From positions 23,985-87,984 of the forward strand of contig VWPU01012185.1 in the NCBI GenBank assembly GCA_013398955.1: a DNA stretch of 64,000 nucleotides. Direction: 5' to 3'. The position numbers and the translations under genes were made by a program. Shown here piece by piece: positions 9,791 through 19,905 of the stretch. Source of the DNA: Callaeas wilsoni (taxonomy: Eukaryota; Chordata; Aves; Passeriformes; Callaeidae). Position 1 is the first letter of the stretch, and each line of letters opens with the position of its first letter. The notes beneath the pieces were generated by a model. The model ran no database searches and was not told the origin of the DNA. It worked only from the letters and a program-made list of their open reading frames with translations.

Positions 9791-12700
9791 CTTAAGGCTG
9801 GAGTTCTGGGAGTAGCTCAGGGGCTATTCTTGGGACAAGAATACTGCAAACATCTGCTGTGGGCCACAGCTGGAGCCAGAGTATGGCTGAGCTGTCACAT
9901 GGCTCTCACGTGCTGTTCTGAGATGGAATCACAGACCAGGAGCTCCCGGGAACATGGCACACCACTTCCTCACCCGAGGAACGCTGTCACCTGCTGCACC
10001 CCAAGGCTGCAGCAGGTCCACCCTTGTTTGAACACGGAGTACTCCTTCCTTCCCTTCTGGACTGAGACCTTTTTTGTCTCTCTGCAGAGGGGAGGCAGGT
10101 CCCACATGGCTGAACTTTCTTGAGAAGTTTCAGAATGAAAAACCACTTCAAGAGATGGCAGGTGGGATCCCAGTCCCAGGAGTGTGCTTCCACCAGCCCA
10201 GGTAACACGGGCTGGCTGTGGGGAACCACTGCTCAGCCACCACACACTCTGGGGACACAGGGCACTCTGTGTCCCTCTGGAGGCAGGGTCACAGGACACC
10301 TTGGGACAGCACGGGGACTGACTCACTTAGGAGAGAGGCGATGAGTCTTGTGCCTAAGTCACATCAGATTTTGATCTGCTCCCCAGGTACTAGTGGGGTT
10401 TGGATTGGGCCAGCAGCACTGTAATCGGGGCAAGATGTCCTTGCTGGGTGACATTCCTGTGCCAGGCATCAGCCACCACCTCACAGACCCACAGGAGCTG
10501 CTCAGGAAGCAGAGTGGGTACGAGAGCTCATGCAGCGACAAATAATTCAGCCTGTATTTTCAGCCAGTCTCAGTGCCAATGATCAGCAGAGCTGTGCTCC
10601 CATCATGAAGCCACTCTGCAGCTAAACCTGCTCCCTCCAGCCCTGTAGCAGGGACCAGTCCCTGCCAGGACCTGCTCCCCCTCGGCAGAGGATGATGCAG
10701 AGGGAGCCTGTGCCGTGTGTCCTGGAGCTGCAGTTGGTGCAGGGAAGAAGGAGGTCCATCCATAGCCAGTGCTGCTCCCAGATTTGCATTCCAAGTATCT
10801 GTGGAGCACTCCGCTCTTCAAGGCACCCAGATGCATCCCAGAAATGTCCCCGTGCCTCTGAGCAGCAGTTCAGTCCACGAGCTGCCTTGTGTCACAGAGC
10901 CCAGCCCAGCTGTCCCCACGGGGTCTCAGAGCCGCCCAGCTCTGGGGCTGGAGTGTCCCTGCCTGGTTCATGGCGAGCTCTGAGCTGCCCATGAGACCCC
11001 GCAGAGCCGCTCCTGGGGTGCCTAAATATTGGCTGGAGTGTCCAACGTGGATGAGACAGCAAAGCACGGCCCTGCTCTGTGCTGAGCTGCTGATCATTAG
11101 TGCCGAAATTCGCTGAGGGCCCATCAGTGAAGGAGCCCTTGACGGAGCTCGTTCCCAAGCCCATCCAAGCGGGACAGCCCGTTCCCTCTTCAGCTGCTGG
11201 TTCTGCTCCTCAGGTCCTGAAGTGGGACCCACGTGTCCTGGCTGCTGCTCAGAGGGGCCACGGGCAGGGCCTTGTGCATCAAGGGGCTGATTGATTGATA
11301 GTGATATTTCCAGTGCTGTGCTGACAATAACATGTGATGAGCCTTTCCCCTTATCTGGCACTTTCCACCCTGTGCTCTTCCCAAACGCAAATGAACCGGA
11401 GCTCGTGATGATCTTTGGAGGAGGGGAGAGAAAACATTCAAGCATAATCAAACAGCATCTCTCAGCCCATTGTTGGGTTTCTTTTTTTTAATCTCAGCAA
11501 GCATCAGCTTTTGAATGACCTGAAAAGCTCATCCATTGAGTAGAGAAGATGGTCAGGCCTGCAGGTGACTGTTGGAAAGGACAAGCTATGAGTGGATCTT
11601 ACCCCTGGGAGGACACAAAGGGGCTGGAATCCCAGGTTTCCAGTCACAATTTGTCTGGAATCAGCTATGCCAGCCTGAGTCCAAATCCTGGGACAGTTTG
11701 CTCAGCAGCTTCCCAATGCCATGCCCTTGGGCCAGCACACAGCATCCAGCAGAGCTTGTCTTCCTCCAGTCTCCCCCAGGATTTAGAAATCAAGAGGGTG
11801 GCTTAGGAAATATCATGTTTAAAAATCACAGAGACATTTTACAAACGAGCCCCAGGAGGGATGGGGCTCCTTTCCTCTGCCCTGCACTCTGGGGTATTCT
11901 CAAAAATGTTTTTTGTTCCAATCTTGGGAGGAAGCAACTTGCTTAAAAAAAAATGGAAGAGACTGCAATGTCCTGACAGGGGAACTGAGCCTCTGCTCCA
12001 GCTCCACTTCATCTCTCCCCCAATGCGTGACGAGATCCAGAGCACCCCAAAAAGAGGGTGGAGGGGCCACTGGGACAGACTGTGCTCAGTTGGCTCTTGG
12101 CACTGGAGAGCAGCAATGTCCAGCGAGCACAGCCAGAGCCTGCACTGGGACCAGCAGCAGACACTGCAGCAGCTGCTTCTGTTCCTCTTATCCTCCCTGG
12201 CATCCTAAACCACAGCACAGGACACGTCTAAAACCCATGTTCCCTAAAATGGTTCAAGAAATTGTACTTAGGAGGAAGATTTACTTCCAGGTGTATCAGC
12301 TGCCATCCACCAGCTGAATTACTTTGTGTTAGAGCAGACTCACCTCGGTGATTTGAACCTGACTGATTTAAGCAGCCACAGAGGAAATGTGCCTTGGCTG
12401 CCGAATACCAGAACTCTGCACACCAGCAGGCTAATTAATTCCAAAGCACCACAGAAGCTGCTGCTGAAGACTTCTCCACAGCACTCGACATGCAGTGAAT
12501 CAGCTGTGCTGCCATTTACATCTTTTTGGGCCCATGACTTCTCCAGACTCTTTTGCCTCACCTCCCAGTGCAAGTACTCAAGAATCCAAAACAATTTCAA
12601 CCCTGACATCGCTGGAAAGTTTGGACCTCAGCTTCACACGCTCTGCAGGAAAGTCTTCCAGGGAACAAGTGCATTGCTGGAGCTTCAGCTGTGCACTAAC

Positions 12701-13802
12701 TACATTTCCTGAGAATCATCCAAATTACTTGAAAATCCCCCTTTTCCTCCAGTACTTAAAAAGAAATTTAAAAAAAAATCCTCTCTCCAAACAGCCAAGA
12801 ATGTCCCAGACTGCAGAATTCCCCTCTAACTTCTTACAAGGTTTGGAAGTGGCACCGTTGGCTCCTGGACACTTCTCCCTGGACACGGACACCTTTGGTT
12901 CAATTCAAGCACTGCAAGAATGAGATTTGTGCCGCTGTCCCTGTCTGCTCCAGGCTCTGTCCCAAAGCCACGTCCCATCTCCAGGGCCTGTTGTGTCCTT
13001 TCCCTGCTGGAGGACAAGCAAGGCACGATGGCTGTGGATGCTGGGATCTGCCTGGAGACACGAAGAGGTCAGGTATAAAGGTTTGGCATTAGTGGGGGAG
13101 TCTTGCCCCAGCCTTGTCCCCAGCGTCCTCTCCTGCAGCGGTGCTGGAGATGAAATCCCACCATTTCATGGCTGCTCACATCGCTGCTGAGGCAAAAAGG
13201 CATCGCCTGTGCTGGCTGCAACTACAGGGGCTGACAACTTTCTGAGGGTTGCGTGCAAACACTTAAAACAGGCGCCCTTGCCAAAAATAATGGTGCCTCT
13301 TGCCTCGTGCCAGCACTGGCATTGAAGCTTTGCACTGAGATCCAGCCTGGCAGAGGCTGCCAGTGTCAGACTGTTCCGGAAAAACGGAGTTATTTTCAAC
13401 CTGGAGCTGTTCCCCGGGCTGGCTCCCCACAGCCCTGTGCCAGTGCAGGGGAGGGAGCCACAGGAGGGCAGGGACAAGCGGCTCTGCCAGGGCCGGCCAG
13501 CAGCACCTCTTTGGTGCCTCTGGGTGCCCCTGGCGTGGGTGGGTGTCAGGCAGGGCACTGCCCAAGGAATGCGGAGGGACTGGATCCCTCCTGCCACACT
13601 GCAGTGTCCTGGTGAGCCCCACGTCACCCTGCTCCCCAAGGGACAGGAGTGTTTGGCCAGATGGGTGGCAAAGCCACCTGTCCTTAGGCAGGAGTGTCCG
13701 AAGGTGAGCTGCCTCACACAGGGTCCCAGAAGAAGCCTGCTTTGGTTCCTGCTGGCACGAGCTGCTCCTCCCCAGCCGTTTTCCCAAACACAATAAGCTC
13801 TG

Positions 13803-13812
13803 CTATAAATAG
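13803..13812 (+). promoter_or_regulatory. CTATAAATAG: perfect MEF2-type / TATA-type site
   Basis: The decamer fits the MEF2 consensus YTA(A/T)4TAR exactly and also contains TATAAATA. An AATAAA lies 384 bp downstream at 14187-14192. No gene is recognisable around it, so it may be a chance match. Confidence 0.35.
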
Positions 13813-14854
13813 TTGCACGGAGGATGAGCTGAGGTCAGCTCAAAGCTGAAGGCAGGGGCTTGGGAGGGAGGGCAGAGGTCCCCGTGGGAAGGACACGCTG
13901 CTGGTGGGAAGTGTGGGCAGATGCCAGAGCAAAGAGGGTGTCCCAGACCTGGACCTGCTGGCACTGCAAGCCTGTGACCAGATCTGACTGACACACACAT
14001 GTCCCTCAGTCGTGCCAGAAGCTCTCTTGCCCTTCCTGGCAAAGAGCAAAGGTTCTGAGGTGATTTTGGCAGCCCAGCACTCAGTGACACGCACTGGTGG
14101 TGCCTTGCTTCTGCCTACACCTCGGTTTTGCTCACTTAGAGGGAAAATGGGGTAAAACTGCCTTGGGTTCTCCGTCTCTGTGAGACAATAAAGACTCCAG
14201 AGAGCAGATCAGACCTAGGCTGAAGATGAGGGCTGCTCACACTGGAGGCTTGGTCATGCAGCAGGACTTCTGGCCTGCCTTTGGGAAAGGGAAGAGAGAG
14301 GATTTATTCCTTTCACTCTCTCAAGTGATGCAGACATAAAGATGTTTTCATTGTCTCAGTGGCCCTGAAAGATGTGAAAAATAATAATGGACAGGAGGTT
14401 GGTGTTCTCCCTGCGAGCAGGGAATTCATGGATTCTCATGCTCTCTCCTGGGGTCTGCAGAGCTCCTTTCCAGGCAGTGAGGGACGTTCCTTCAGTTTTC
14501 CAGCTGACACCTTCTGCCTGTTGCTCTGCCATGTCACTGCCAACCTGGGACAACCCTTGCACTGTCCCCTGGAGCTCCATTGAAGTCACCAGCCTGGCAG
14601 AACATTAACCCAGAGAAAGCACCAGGAGAAGGCATTTGGAAAATTTTCTGTAGGTTTGGAGAGCTGAGCTGACCATGGAGGGTCTGATGACCTGCCAGAG
14701 CTGGGCAGGGAGAGGGTGAGTAGGAGGAAAAGAGGATGAAGAAGAGACACCGCCCTGTATGAGCAGCAGTGAGACCTCGGGTCAGCTCAGCCTGAGATTC
14801 CCCTCCCAACTTACATTTTCAGTGCTACATAATTGGAATTTTAAATCCAATCTC

Positions 14855-15596
14855 TGGACGCAGAGCTGTCCCCAGGACACAGAGCTGTCCCCAGGACAAG
14901 GAGCTATGGTCCAGACCCAGAGCTGTCCCCAGGACACAGAGCTGTTCCCTGGACACAGAGCTGTCCCCAGGACACAGAGCTGTCCCCTGGACAAGGAGCT
15001 ATGGCTCAGACCCAGAGCTGTTCCCTGCACACAGAGCTGTCCCCTGGACAAGGAGCTATCGCCCGGACCCAGAGCTGTCCCCTGGACACAGAGCTGTCCC
15101 CAGGACACAAAGCTGTCCCCTGGACACAGAGCTGTTCCCTGGACGAGGAGCTGTCCCCAGGACACAGAGCGGTCCCCTGGACAAGGAGCTATCGCCCGGA
15201 CCCAGAGCTGTCCTCGGACCCAGAGCTGTCGCCTGGACACGGAGCTGTCCCCAGGACACAGAGCGGTCCCCTGGACAAGGAGCTATCGCCCGGACCCAGA
15301 GCTGTCCTCGGACCCAGAGCTGTCGCCTGGACACGGAGCTGTCCCCAGGACACAGAGCGGTCCCCTGGACAAGGAGCTATCGCCCGGACCCAGAGCTGTC
15401 CTCGGACCCAGAGCTGTCGCCTGGACACGGAGCTGTCCCCAGGACACAGAGCGGTCCCCTGGACAAGGAGCTATCGCCCGGACCCAGAGCTGTCCCCTGG
15501 ACACAGAGCTATCGCCCAGACCCAGAGCTGTCCTCGGACCCAGAGCTGTCGCCTGGACACAGAGCTGTCCCCTGGACACAGAGCTGTCCCCGGCAG
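14855..15596. repeat. 19-bp minisatellite with a 94-bp higher-order unit
   Basis: The basic unit is about 19 bp (cagagctgtcccctggaca and variants ending in aggaca, cggacc or aggagctatcgcccgga), roughly 39 copies. Between about 15181 and 15556 five such units form a 94-bp higher-order repeat: the marker acaaggagctatcgcccgga recurs at 15181, 15275, 15369 and 15463, exactly 94 bp apart. Because 94 is not a multiple of 3, all frames rotate through the same stop-free text. This produces long open frames on both strands (up to 336 codons) that are not genes. Confidence 0.95.
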
Positions 15597-17070
15597 GCAG
15601 GAGGTGGCAGCATTGCCTAGCCCAGCAGATCCTGCTCTCCTGCATACCCAGGCATGGGGCTCTTTCCTGGGCCAGGAGCTCCAGACCTGTTTTTCCAGCT
15701 TCTCCAAGGATACGTGACTCAAGCCAAACGCCTCCCAGCTGCTCAGATCCCATCCAGAGCAACCATTAAACACAGCCCCAAAGGGCGACAGAGGCACATC
15801 AGCCCTGAGCTGTCTGCAAATCACAGGGGGCACCTGAGGACACGGGGCTCTGCTTTCAGGAACGAGTGTGATGTTCGAAGATACCTCATTTGCCCTTGAA
15901 GCTCCAGCCCCCTGAAGGAGTGTGTGATGCATCCCAGATCCCCCACACGAGATCCGCAATCCCTGTGAGTGACAAGAGTGCGGATATTCTTGCCTGCACA
16001 AATGCTCCCTGACAGAGCCGAGGTGGGAATGAGTTGGAGGCCAGCTCGTTCTCAGAGCATCGTTTTCCTTCTGGTGCATCTGGCTGATTTTGAGTCATTT
16101 GCATTTCAATTTTTTCATCAGAGACGCAGAGAGAGCTGTAGTAAAACCTTGGATTTAAGCTCCCTGAAACACAAGGGGAACTTGGAGATGATATTTGCCA
16201 CGCAGGGCACTGCTGAGTGCCAATCCTCCCTCTCCAATCCTCCTGGTCTCTCACTGTGGAGTCATCTGGAGCTCACTGAGTCCACCACAGGAAGAAACTC
16301 AGGAAAATCACAGATTTCCCTTCCTGCCTCACCGCCAGATGGACACCAGCCAGGGCTCTTTTGCACTTGTGCAGGCAGAAGGTGTTTTTACCAAGCTAGA
16401 AAGCAACATGGTGAGTGCAAGAAGAGCTTCTTCCACTGTGTGGATGCTGTTCTTTGAGAGAACTCATCCACCTTCATATCCTACTGATATGTCCTAACCC
16501 GGACCTCTCAATCTGATTTTTCTCCAAAGCAGTCAGCTATTAAAAAAAAAATCTGTGCATAGACTGGTCTTAAAATCCATATTTTTATTATTTCCATGGC
16601 TTTGGGTGCACCAGTCAAGCTGGGAAGCAATATCTGCCTGCCTGCCTTCAAAGCAGACGCCCTGAGTAGGCTTTCCTTCTACTTCCATGAGCTACATTAC
16701 TGGAGGAGCTTTCTCCCTCCTGCAGACTGAATCATTTCCCAAATGCAGAAGACGCCGCTGTGACAGGGAGTGATGATGAGTCACCGGGAATTCACAGTTT
16801 GGTGTTCCTGCAAAGGGAAAACTCACAGAGCGAGGGGGCAACGGAGGAGATTTCACTTCTGTCAGACAGCAAGGAACGGCCCCTGGAGCACGAGCTGCTG
16901 GGTCAGGGTGACCCTGGCCGGGACAGAGCCGGGTGTAGGGGCCGCGTGAAGGTGGAGATTGTGGGGACGAGGGACTCTCGTGGCCGTGACGGGTGGTTCT
17001 GCTCACGGTGTCCTTGTCAGGGGGTCACGGGCTGCTCTGGGTCCTCACCCGGGGCGATCGCCCGGAGCTG

Positions 17071-17230
17071 CATTGCTGAGCATTGCCGAGCATTGCCGAG
17101 CATTGCCGAGCATTGCCGAGCGTTGCTGAGCATTGCTGAGCGTTGCTGAGCATTGCTGAGCATTGCCGAGCATTGCCGAGCATTGCTGAGCGTTGCTGAG
17201 CATTGCTGAGCATTGCCGAGCATTGCCGAG
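17071..17230. repeat. 10-bp tandem array, exactly 16 units of CATTGCCGAG type
   Basis: Three unit types occur: A = cattgctgag, B = cattgccgag, C = cgttgctgag. In order they are A B B B B C A C A B B A C A B B. The last ten units are two identical 50-bp blocks (A C A B B). Differences between units are confined to the two CpG/TpG positions. The array lies about 0.9 kb upstream of the CSNK1A1 island. Confidence 0.97.
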
Positions 17231-17370
17231 CGCGGCGACAGGCCCAGGGTGGGGGGCTGAGGGGTGAATCGTGGAGCAGGGAAGGGCGGCGGAGCACGGC
17301 GTGGGAGCGTGAACGGCTCGGCCCCACGATCCCCCGTGGATATGGGCTGGGGAAAGGAGGTTGTGGATTT

Positions 17371-17520
17371 CAGAGGATCACAAGCGTGTTAGGGTTGGAA
17401 GGGACCTCTGGAGGCCGTCCAGTCCTGGGACAGGGGACACGGGAATGCGTCCAGGTGGGTTTGGGATGTCTCCAGAGTCGGAGACTCCACAGCAGTGCCA
17501 GGGCTCTGCCACCCTCGTGG
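17371..17520 (-). mobile_element. CR1 LINE 3' end, minus orientation (first of two abutting copies)
   Basis: On the plus strand the text gtgttagggttggaagggac, ctctggaggccgtccagtcc and tccagagtcggagactccac is the reverse complement of a typical avian CR1 tail, which runs to the poly-short-repeat 3' end at the left. It is truncated at about 150 bp, as most avian CR1 copies are. Recognised from memory of the family consensus. Confidence 0.8.
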
Positions 17521-17662
17521 AAAGAATCACAATATGTCGGGATCCTTGGGGTTGGAAAAGATCGCCCGGATCATTGAGTCCAACCTGTGACTGATCCCCG
17601 CCTTGTGACCCAAGCCAAAGCACTGAGGGTCACATCTAGTCGTTCCTTGGACACCTCCATGG
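17521..17662 (-). mobile_element. CR1 LINE 3' end, minus orientation (second copy, different subfamily)
   Basis: It begins agaatcacaatatgtcggga, continues ttggggttggaaaagatc and ends tagtcgttccttggacacct. This matches the CR1 tail variant with 'agtccaacc...gaccccaacc...cactgagtgccacatccagtcg'. It directly follows the previous copy in the same orientation, so a CR1 probably inserted at or near the end of an older one. Confidence 0.75.
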
Positions 17663-18171
17663 AACGAAGTCGTTGTGTATTTATTTATCCACAAACCAGC
17701 CCGTTAACACACGCACAGGTTGGGGCCTGGGCTTCGAGAAGAGCCTGGGAACAGCACCATATGTGGGCTGGCATCTCAGTGGTGGCTGACCCAGGCCCTG
17801 TCGCGGCCTCCCCGGTGCCTCGGGCCCCAGCGCTGCCCGTGCAGCGCTCACAGCGCGGAAAGCCCCGCACCGACCCTGCCCGCTCCCGGCGCCTGCCCCT
17901 TTAAGAGCGACTGAGGGCATGTCCGCTTTCCCCGCCCTCTTCCGCCCGGACTCCCGGGATGGCGCTGTACGCCTGCGTGCGCCCGCCGAGCACCCAATCA
18001 CCGCCCGCGGCCGGAGGGCGGGGCTCAGAGCGAGGGCGGTGATTGGCGCAGCCTGATGAAGGGGCGTGGTTTCGGCCGCAGCGCCCAGCCCCGCTCCCAG
18101 CGCGCCCCGCGCGGTGAAGAAGCGGCGGCCGCGCGCCGGGGGCATTTTGTGTCGGCGGCGGCGGCTCAGGC

Positions 18172-18186
18172 ACAAGATGGCGGCGG
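18172..18186 (+). promoter_or_regulatory. YY1 site (acaagatggcggcgg)
   Basis: AAGATGGCGGC is the full YY1 consensus in the orientation usually found just downstream of transcription starts. It is followed by more GGC repeats. The ATG within it opens a short upstream ORF. Confidence 0.7.
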
Positions 18187-18197
18187 CGGCCGAGTGA
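18177..18197 (+). CDS. Six-codon upstream ORF in the CSNK1A1 leader (MAAAAE-stop)
   Basis: ATG at 18177-18179 inside the YY1 motif, five further codons (GCG GCG GCG GCC GAG) and TGA at 18195-18197. It would be the first AUG of the mRNA if transcription starts upstream of the YY1 site. It ends 295 nt before the main start, so re-initiation is feasible. Whether it is in the transcript depends on the unknown start site. Confidence 0.4.
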   Translation: MAAAAE

Positions 18198-18492
18198 GCG
18201 GCCGGCGGCCGCCGCGACCCCGCGAGTCCCCCCCCCTTTCCCCTCCCTGCTCTCACAAGCACCTCGGGGGCCGCCTCTCCTGTTTCTGGAGCGCGCCGAG
18301 AGCCGGGGAGCGGCGCAGAGCCGCGCAGGGGGGGCGCCCGCCGGAGGGGCCCGGCTGGAGCTGAGCGCGGGGACCGTCCTCGGCTGCGCCGCTCTTCCCC
18401 CCCTCCAGCCCCTTTCCCCTCCTCGGGGGCGGCCGTAGAGCCCTCGTTGTCCCGCCGAGCCGGCCGGGAGGGCCCGAGAGCCGCCCCTCGCC

Positions 18493-18615
18493 ATGGCGAG
18501 CAGCAGCGGGTCCAAGGCCGAGTTCATTGTCGGAGGCAAATACAAGCTGGTGCGGAAGATCGGGTCGGGCTCCTTCGGGGACATCTATTTGGCGATCAAC
18601 ATCACCAACGGGGAG
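18493..18615 (+). CDS. CSNK1A1: CSNK1A1 exon 1 coding part (residues 1-41)
   Basis: ATG in context cgccATGGC, 41 codons, ends ...INITNGE, donor gtaagg. It encodes the N-terminal extension and Gly-rich loop. The beta-hairpin loop INITNGE (35-41) ends exactly at the exon boundary. Residue G40 of this loop is the element that lenalidomide-bound cereblon contacts in the human protein. Confidence 0.98.
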
Positions 18616-19867
18616 GTAAGGGCCGCTCGCACTCCCCCCTCAGCTCCCCGGGGGGAGCCGGGCACCAGGCATCGCCACTGCGAGCCCCACCTGCCCCCGG
18701 CTGTGCCCTCCGTGTCCCCGGGGTGGGGGTCTTCCTTCCCCCCGAGGGTCTTCCTTTCCTCCTCTTTCTCCTCTACGAGGGGCTTCATTCCTCCCCTTTC
18801 CCCCGAGGGTCTTCCTCGCTGCCCCTTCCACAGCAGAGCCCTGCGGTCGTGGGCTCCCCTGCCTAGCACTTGGGAGAGGAGAAAAGAGGCGAAAACCATT
18901 GTGGGAAAACATATTTAAACATATTTGTGTTTTGTGAGCGGCCAAAGTCGTCGTCCCTCGCCCGCCATTCATCTCCTCCTCTGCCTCAGCTGGGGAACAC
19001 TTTGTATCTCGTTTCAGCAACACTAATAGAAACAAAGAAGATCCCCCTGTTTTTCCAGCTTTTCCTTTGGGTTTTTTTTTTCTTTTCTTCCTCCCCCTCA
19101 CGGCTCTGAGCTGTAAAGAAGAAACACCCACGTATGTTCTTCCTCACTTAAGTGGTTCTGAAGACTCCACATCTCTAGCTCAAATGCATGACCCGGGACG
19201 GATATTTATGTACAAATCACCGCGATGTGGATTTTATTTGAAGACGAGACAAAATGCAGCACGTCGAGCTGGGAAATAAATAAATAAATACCTGAAAGCG
19301 TTTGCATCAGGGGTGTGTGGGGGATGTGGAAGTGCTGTGCCCCTTAAACCTCAGTGCTCGGTGGACGCTCTGCCCTGACTCCTTGTTCCCTCTCACTGCA
19401 GGAAGTTGCTGTGAAGTTGGAGTCTCAGAAGGCTCGGCACCCCCAGCTGCTCTATGAAAGCAAACTGTACAAGATCCTGCAGGGAGGAGTTGGCATCCCA
19501 CATATACGGTAGGAATCAGCCGTGTGCGCCAGTGGCGTTTCTGTATTGTTGGCATGACTTTATTTGTCATGCTCATTACTATATATTGGCAGTTGTCGTA
19601 TACTTTTTAGCGTGAGGCAGGGCACCACCGTGAAAAGAAACTTATCCATGAGGGATTTGAGCTGATTAGGAAGGAAACGCTCCGTTCCAAGCTCTCCAAC
19701 TCGCTGGGTTCCTCCAGCAGGCCTGCCCTCTTTATGGAGAGCGAGACACCCAGCCAGAAATTCTTGTGGCCGTTAGAACGAAGTGTGAGGAGGTTGTTTC
19801 TGCGAGAGGCAGAGAGTTGGGAGCCGGCCCTGGAAATGGCTGCTTTCTTTTGTTGCCTCTCTCTGTC

Positions 19868-19905
<38 letters not shown>

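Larger units (their letters stand above)
3451..17370. other. Intergenic interval between the two divergent genes
   Basis: About 14 kb, moderately GC-rich, without any exon I can support on either strand. Open frames here have no recognisable domains, and splice signals around them are not convincing. Content: a palindrome (4102-4154), a CR1 remnant (about 9620-9790), a TATA/MEF2-like site (13803-13812), a large minisatellite (14855-15596) and a decamer array (17071-17230). Unannotated non-coding transcripts cannot be excluded. Confidence 0.7.
17880..18200 (+). promoter_or_regulatory. CSNK1A1: CSNK1A1 CpG-island core promoter
   Basis: TATA-less, CpG-dense. Visible elements: a CCAAT box in forward orientation (cccaatca, 17993-18000), an inverted CCAAT box (gattggc, 18040-18046), a GC box (gggcggggc, 18016-18024), a further gggcgtgg at 18061-18068, and a YY1 element at 18172-18186. 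The paired CCAAT boxes about 45 bp apart are typical NF-Y sites upstream of housekeeping promoters. The island continues through exon 1 to about 18.65 kb. The start site is probably within a few tens of bases upstream of the YY1 site, by analogy with other YY1-type promoters. Confidence 0.75.
18150..18492 (+). other. CSNK1A1: CSNK1A1 5'UTR (5' boundary approximate)
   Basis: GC-rich leader without introns, ending in the strong initiation context ctcgccATGG. No in-frame extension upstream resembles the family. Confidence 0.6.

Noticed and set aside
14855..15596. CRISPR-like array (also considered for the other tandem repeats)
   Set aside because: Units are directly adjacent without unique spacers, and the host is a vertebrate.
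14759..15769. 336-codon plus-strand frame and overlapping frames on both strands with PELSPGH-like repeats
   Set aside because: Produced by a stop-free tandem repeat whose 94-bp block rotates through the frames; no start context, splice signals or domain.
17017..17327. Frames with SAMLGNAQQC-type peptides
   Set aside because: Translation of the 10-bp array.
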